NCBI GenBank assembly: GCA_002451085.1
Contig: DKBE01000003.1
Location: 1 to 6,639, forward strand
Direction: 5' to 3'
Length of the DNA: 6,639 nt
DNA from: Proteobacteria bacterium UBA6908
GTDB taxonomy: Bacteria; Pseudomonadota; Gammaproteobacteria; Acidiferrobacterales; UBA6901
Both the position numbers and the translations under genes were made by a program. The notes under the pieces are model-generated. The model did not search any database and was not told where the DNA came from. It saw nothing but the letters and a program-made list of their open reading frames with translations. How positions within the stretch are numbered: position 1 is the stretch's first letter; each line of letters starts with the position of its first letter. This document shows, piece after piece, positions 5,315 to 6,639 of the stretch.

Positions 5315-6316
5315 TTACCACGTCAGCGTCAGGAAGTAGGCGACGTATAACATGCCGTTGACGGTCAGGTGCCACGGCTTGAGGTGGCCGCGCCGCAACA
5401 TGAAGAACAGGTAACTGCTGGCCGCCAGCGTCAGGCCCATGCCCAGCAACACCTCGGGACGCGGTTCCCAGGGCGTGAGCATGATGCCAAGTGCCGGCAG
5501 CAGCGAGCCCTGGAACACCATGGCCCCGGTCACGTTGCCGAACGCCAGGGTATCGCGATGGCGGCGGATCCACAGGATCGAGTTGATCTTTTCCGGCAGT
5601 TCGGTGGCCACCGGCACGATCAGCAGCGACAACACCAGTGCCGACACCCCAAGCCATACCGACAGGTGCTCGATGCCGACCACGAATCCCTTGGCGCCGA
5701 GGATGATGAACGTCAGACCGATGCCCAGTTGCAGCACGATGGTGACAAGGTTTTCCGGCAGCCCGAGGCGCGACAGGTACAACGGGTGGTCGGCCTCGGT
5801 GCCGTGGCCGTCGACCACCAGCTTGGCCGAGGCGCGTATGGTGAGCATCAGGTAGATGAAATACATGAGCACCAGTGACAAGGCGATCAGGCCGCGCACC
5901 AGTTCAAGCCGATGCGGGATGAAAATGGCCACCGCCGAAAACCCGAACGCCGCGAGGAACCAGGTGAGGTCGCGATCGAGACCGCTGCGCTCCGGACGGA
6001 ATTCCCCGCCCCAGCCGCGCTTGTGGGCGGCAAACGTCGCCATCAGGAACAGGGTCAGGGTCGACAGCATCATCGGCGCGCCGAGAATGGCGCCGACACC
6101 CACTTCCTCGCCGATGTGTGCATCGTTGCTGCCGGCCAGCACCGCCACCACCGGCACAATGGTTTCCGGCAGTGCCGTCCCGACGGCGGCGAAAATCGAT
6201 CCAGTGACGCCTTCCGAGATCTTGAGGCGCTCGCCCAGATGCTCGAGCGCGTTGGTAAAGGCCTCCGCCCCGAACAGAATGACAATCAACGCCACGAGCA
6301 ATAGTGCGATATCCAT
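5315..6316 (-). CDS. Sodium/calcium exchanger family (CaCA) membrane antiporter
   Basis: The 333-residue inner-membrane protein has about ten hydrophobic segments and the duplicated architecture of the CaCA superfamily (YrbG/NCX-like), which exchanges Ca2+ or related cations for Na+ or H+. The two alpha repeats are clear: first at about 33-84, with AVGTALPETIVP (G46, T47, P50, E51); second at about 221-275, with VATELPEKINS (T238, P241, E242) followed by AFGNVTGAMVFQ. The two essential acidic residues (E51, E242) remain. A hydrophilic loop around 97-116 and another around 162-185 separate the membrane blocks; 333 residues is normal for bacterial members. Compared with the archetypal GTSxPE and GSNxxN/D motifs, several ion-ligand positions are changed, so the transported ion is uncertain. 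ATG 6316 is preceded by AGGTAGG, which lies over the ubiD stop; the gap to ubiD is 5 bases, indicating one operon. Confidence 0.92.
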   Translation of the reverse strand: MDIALLLVALIVILFGAEAFTNALEHLGERLKISEGVTGSIFAAVGTALPETIVPVVAVLAGSNDAHIGEEVGVGAILGAPMMLSTLTLFLMATFAAHKRGWGGEFRPERSGLDRDLTWFLAAFGFSAVAIFIPHRLELVRGLIALSLVLMYFIYLMLTIRASAKLVVDGHGTEADHPLYLSRLGLPENLVTIVLQLGIGLTFIILGAKGFVVGIEHLSVWLGVSALVLSLLIVPVATELPEKINSILWIRRHRDTLAFGNVTGAMVFQGSLLPALGIMLTPWEPRPEVLLGMGLTLAASSYLFFMLRRGHLKPWHLTVNGMLYVAYFLTLTW

Positions 6317-6321
6317 AGAGC

Positions 6322-6639
6322 CTACCTGTTGGTGAGAATGTTGAGTTCCGACCAGAGCGCATCAACGCGCGCCCTCACCTCCGCCGACATGGTAATCGGA
6401 CGGCCCCACTCACGATTCGTTTCCCCCGGCCACTTGTGGGTGGCGTCGATGCCGACCTTGGAACCAAGGCCCGACACCGGACTGGCGAAATCGAGATAGT
6501 CGATCGGGGTGTTGTCGACCAGGGTGAAATCGCGCACCGGGTCGACACGGGTGCTGAGCGCCCAGATGACGTCCTGCCAGTCGCGCACGTTGATATCGTC
6601 ATCGGTCACGATCACGAACTTGGTGTACATGAACTGGCG
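6322..6639 (-). CDS. ubiD: UbiD, 4-hydroxy-3-polyprenylbenzoate decarboxylase (C-terminal part)
   Basis: This is the last 105 residues of UbiD; the remaining roughly 80% lies right of the window. UbiD uses prenylated FMN, made by UbiX, to decarboxylate 3-polyprenyl-4-hydroxybenzoate in ubiquinone biosynthesis. Recognition rests on the highly conserved tail: [20 protein letters not shown], then [47 protein letters not shown] and a short helical end LWSELNI. These follow the E. coli UbiD carboxy-terminus closely, which supports the ubiquinone enzyme over the many UbiD-like aromatic decarboxylases. The reading frame remains open through base 6639 (RQF before the first methionine seen), so ATG 6630 is internal and not the start. 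The catalytic Arg/Glu residues lie in the missing part and cannot be checked. TAG at 6324-6322 precedes the antiporter ATG by 5 bases. Confidence 0.95.
   Translation of the reverse strand, partial: RQFMYTKFVIVTDDDINVRDWQDVIWALSTRVDPVRDFTLVDNTPIDYLDFASPVSGLGSKVGIDATHKWPGETNREWGRPITMSAEVRARVDALWSELNILTNR

Noticed and set aside
5322..5657. N-terminal extension of the hydrolase frame
   Set aside because: It overlaps the antiporter gene out of frame and gives a Gly/Arg/His-rich sequence unlike any COG2945 protein.
1..6639. CRISPR array, tRNA, rRNA, insertion sequence or phage genes
   Set aside because: No regularly spaced repeats, cloverleaf sequences, rRNA signatures, transposase or integrase motifs were seen on either strand. 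The only notable repeat is the single inverted repeat at 708-743.

Overview
The window looks like GC-rich chromosomal DNA from a gammaproteobacterium. The evidence is a UbiD carboxy-terminus very close to the enterobacterial type, a typical proteobacterial AroE, a DUF486 membrane protein and a GGDEF signalling protein. A free-living and possibly sulfur-oxidising lineage would fit the exported rhodanese, but that is inference and genus cannot be read from this sequence. Most genes are strongly GC-biased; the first 530 bases are clearly AT-richer and may have a different history.

Layout from left to right. (1) Bases 3-71 hold the last 22 codons of an unidentified plus-strand gene. It is followed by a short gene for a secreted, cysteine-containing protein of unknown function (100-528). 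(2) Bases 529-796 are non-coding and very GC-rich, lying between convergent genes. They contain a perfect 16-bp inverted repeat (708-743) of the kind that occurs as a dispersed intergenic element, plus two smaller palindromes. (3) On the minus strand, a small hydrophobic protein gene (2063-2332), a DUF486 membrane protein (1639-1986) and aroE (797-1642) run leftwards. The last two are joined by an ATGA stop/start overlap. (4) A divergent control region (2333-2575) separates these from a plus-strand pair: an exported single-domain rhodanese (2576-3025) and, 24 bases later, a membrane-bound diguanylate cyclase (3050-4657). (5) The cyclase converges with a minus-strand group at a hairpin that covers both stop codons. 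That group, in transcription order, is the end of ubiD (6322 to beyond 6639), a CaCA-family cation/calcium antiporter (5315-6316) and an alpha/beta hydrolase of the COG2945/KANL3-Tex30 type (4665-5279).

Functional picture. Two housekeeping pathways are represented: the shikimate pathway (aroE) and ubiquinone head-group decarboxylation (ubiD). The most suggestive unit is the rhodanese-cyclase pair. Both proteins act wholly or partly outside the cytoplasmic membrane, so a periplasmic sulfur or redox cue controlling c-di-GMP is possible but unproven. The cyclase carries an insertion of about 16 residues between its RxxD inhibitory-site motif and GGDEF. The antiporter has several substitutions at positions that bind ions in characterised exchangers. 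I see no CRISPR array, tRNA, rRNA, insertion sequence, phage module or defence system. No entirely new system is evident; the leads are variants within known families plus uncharacterised small proteins.
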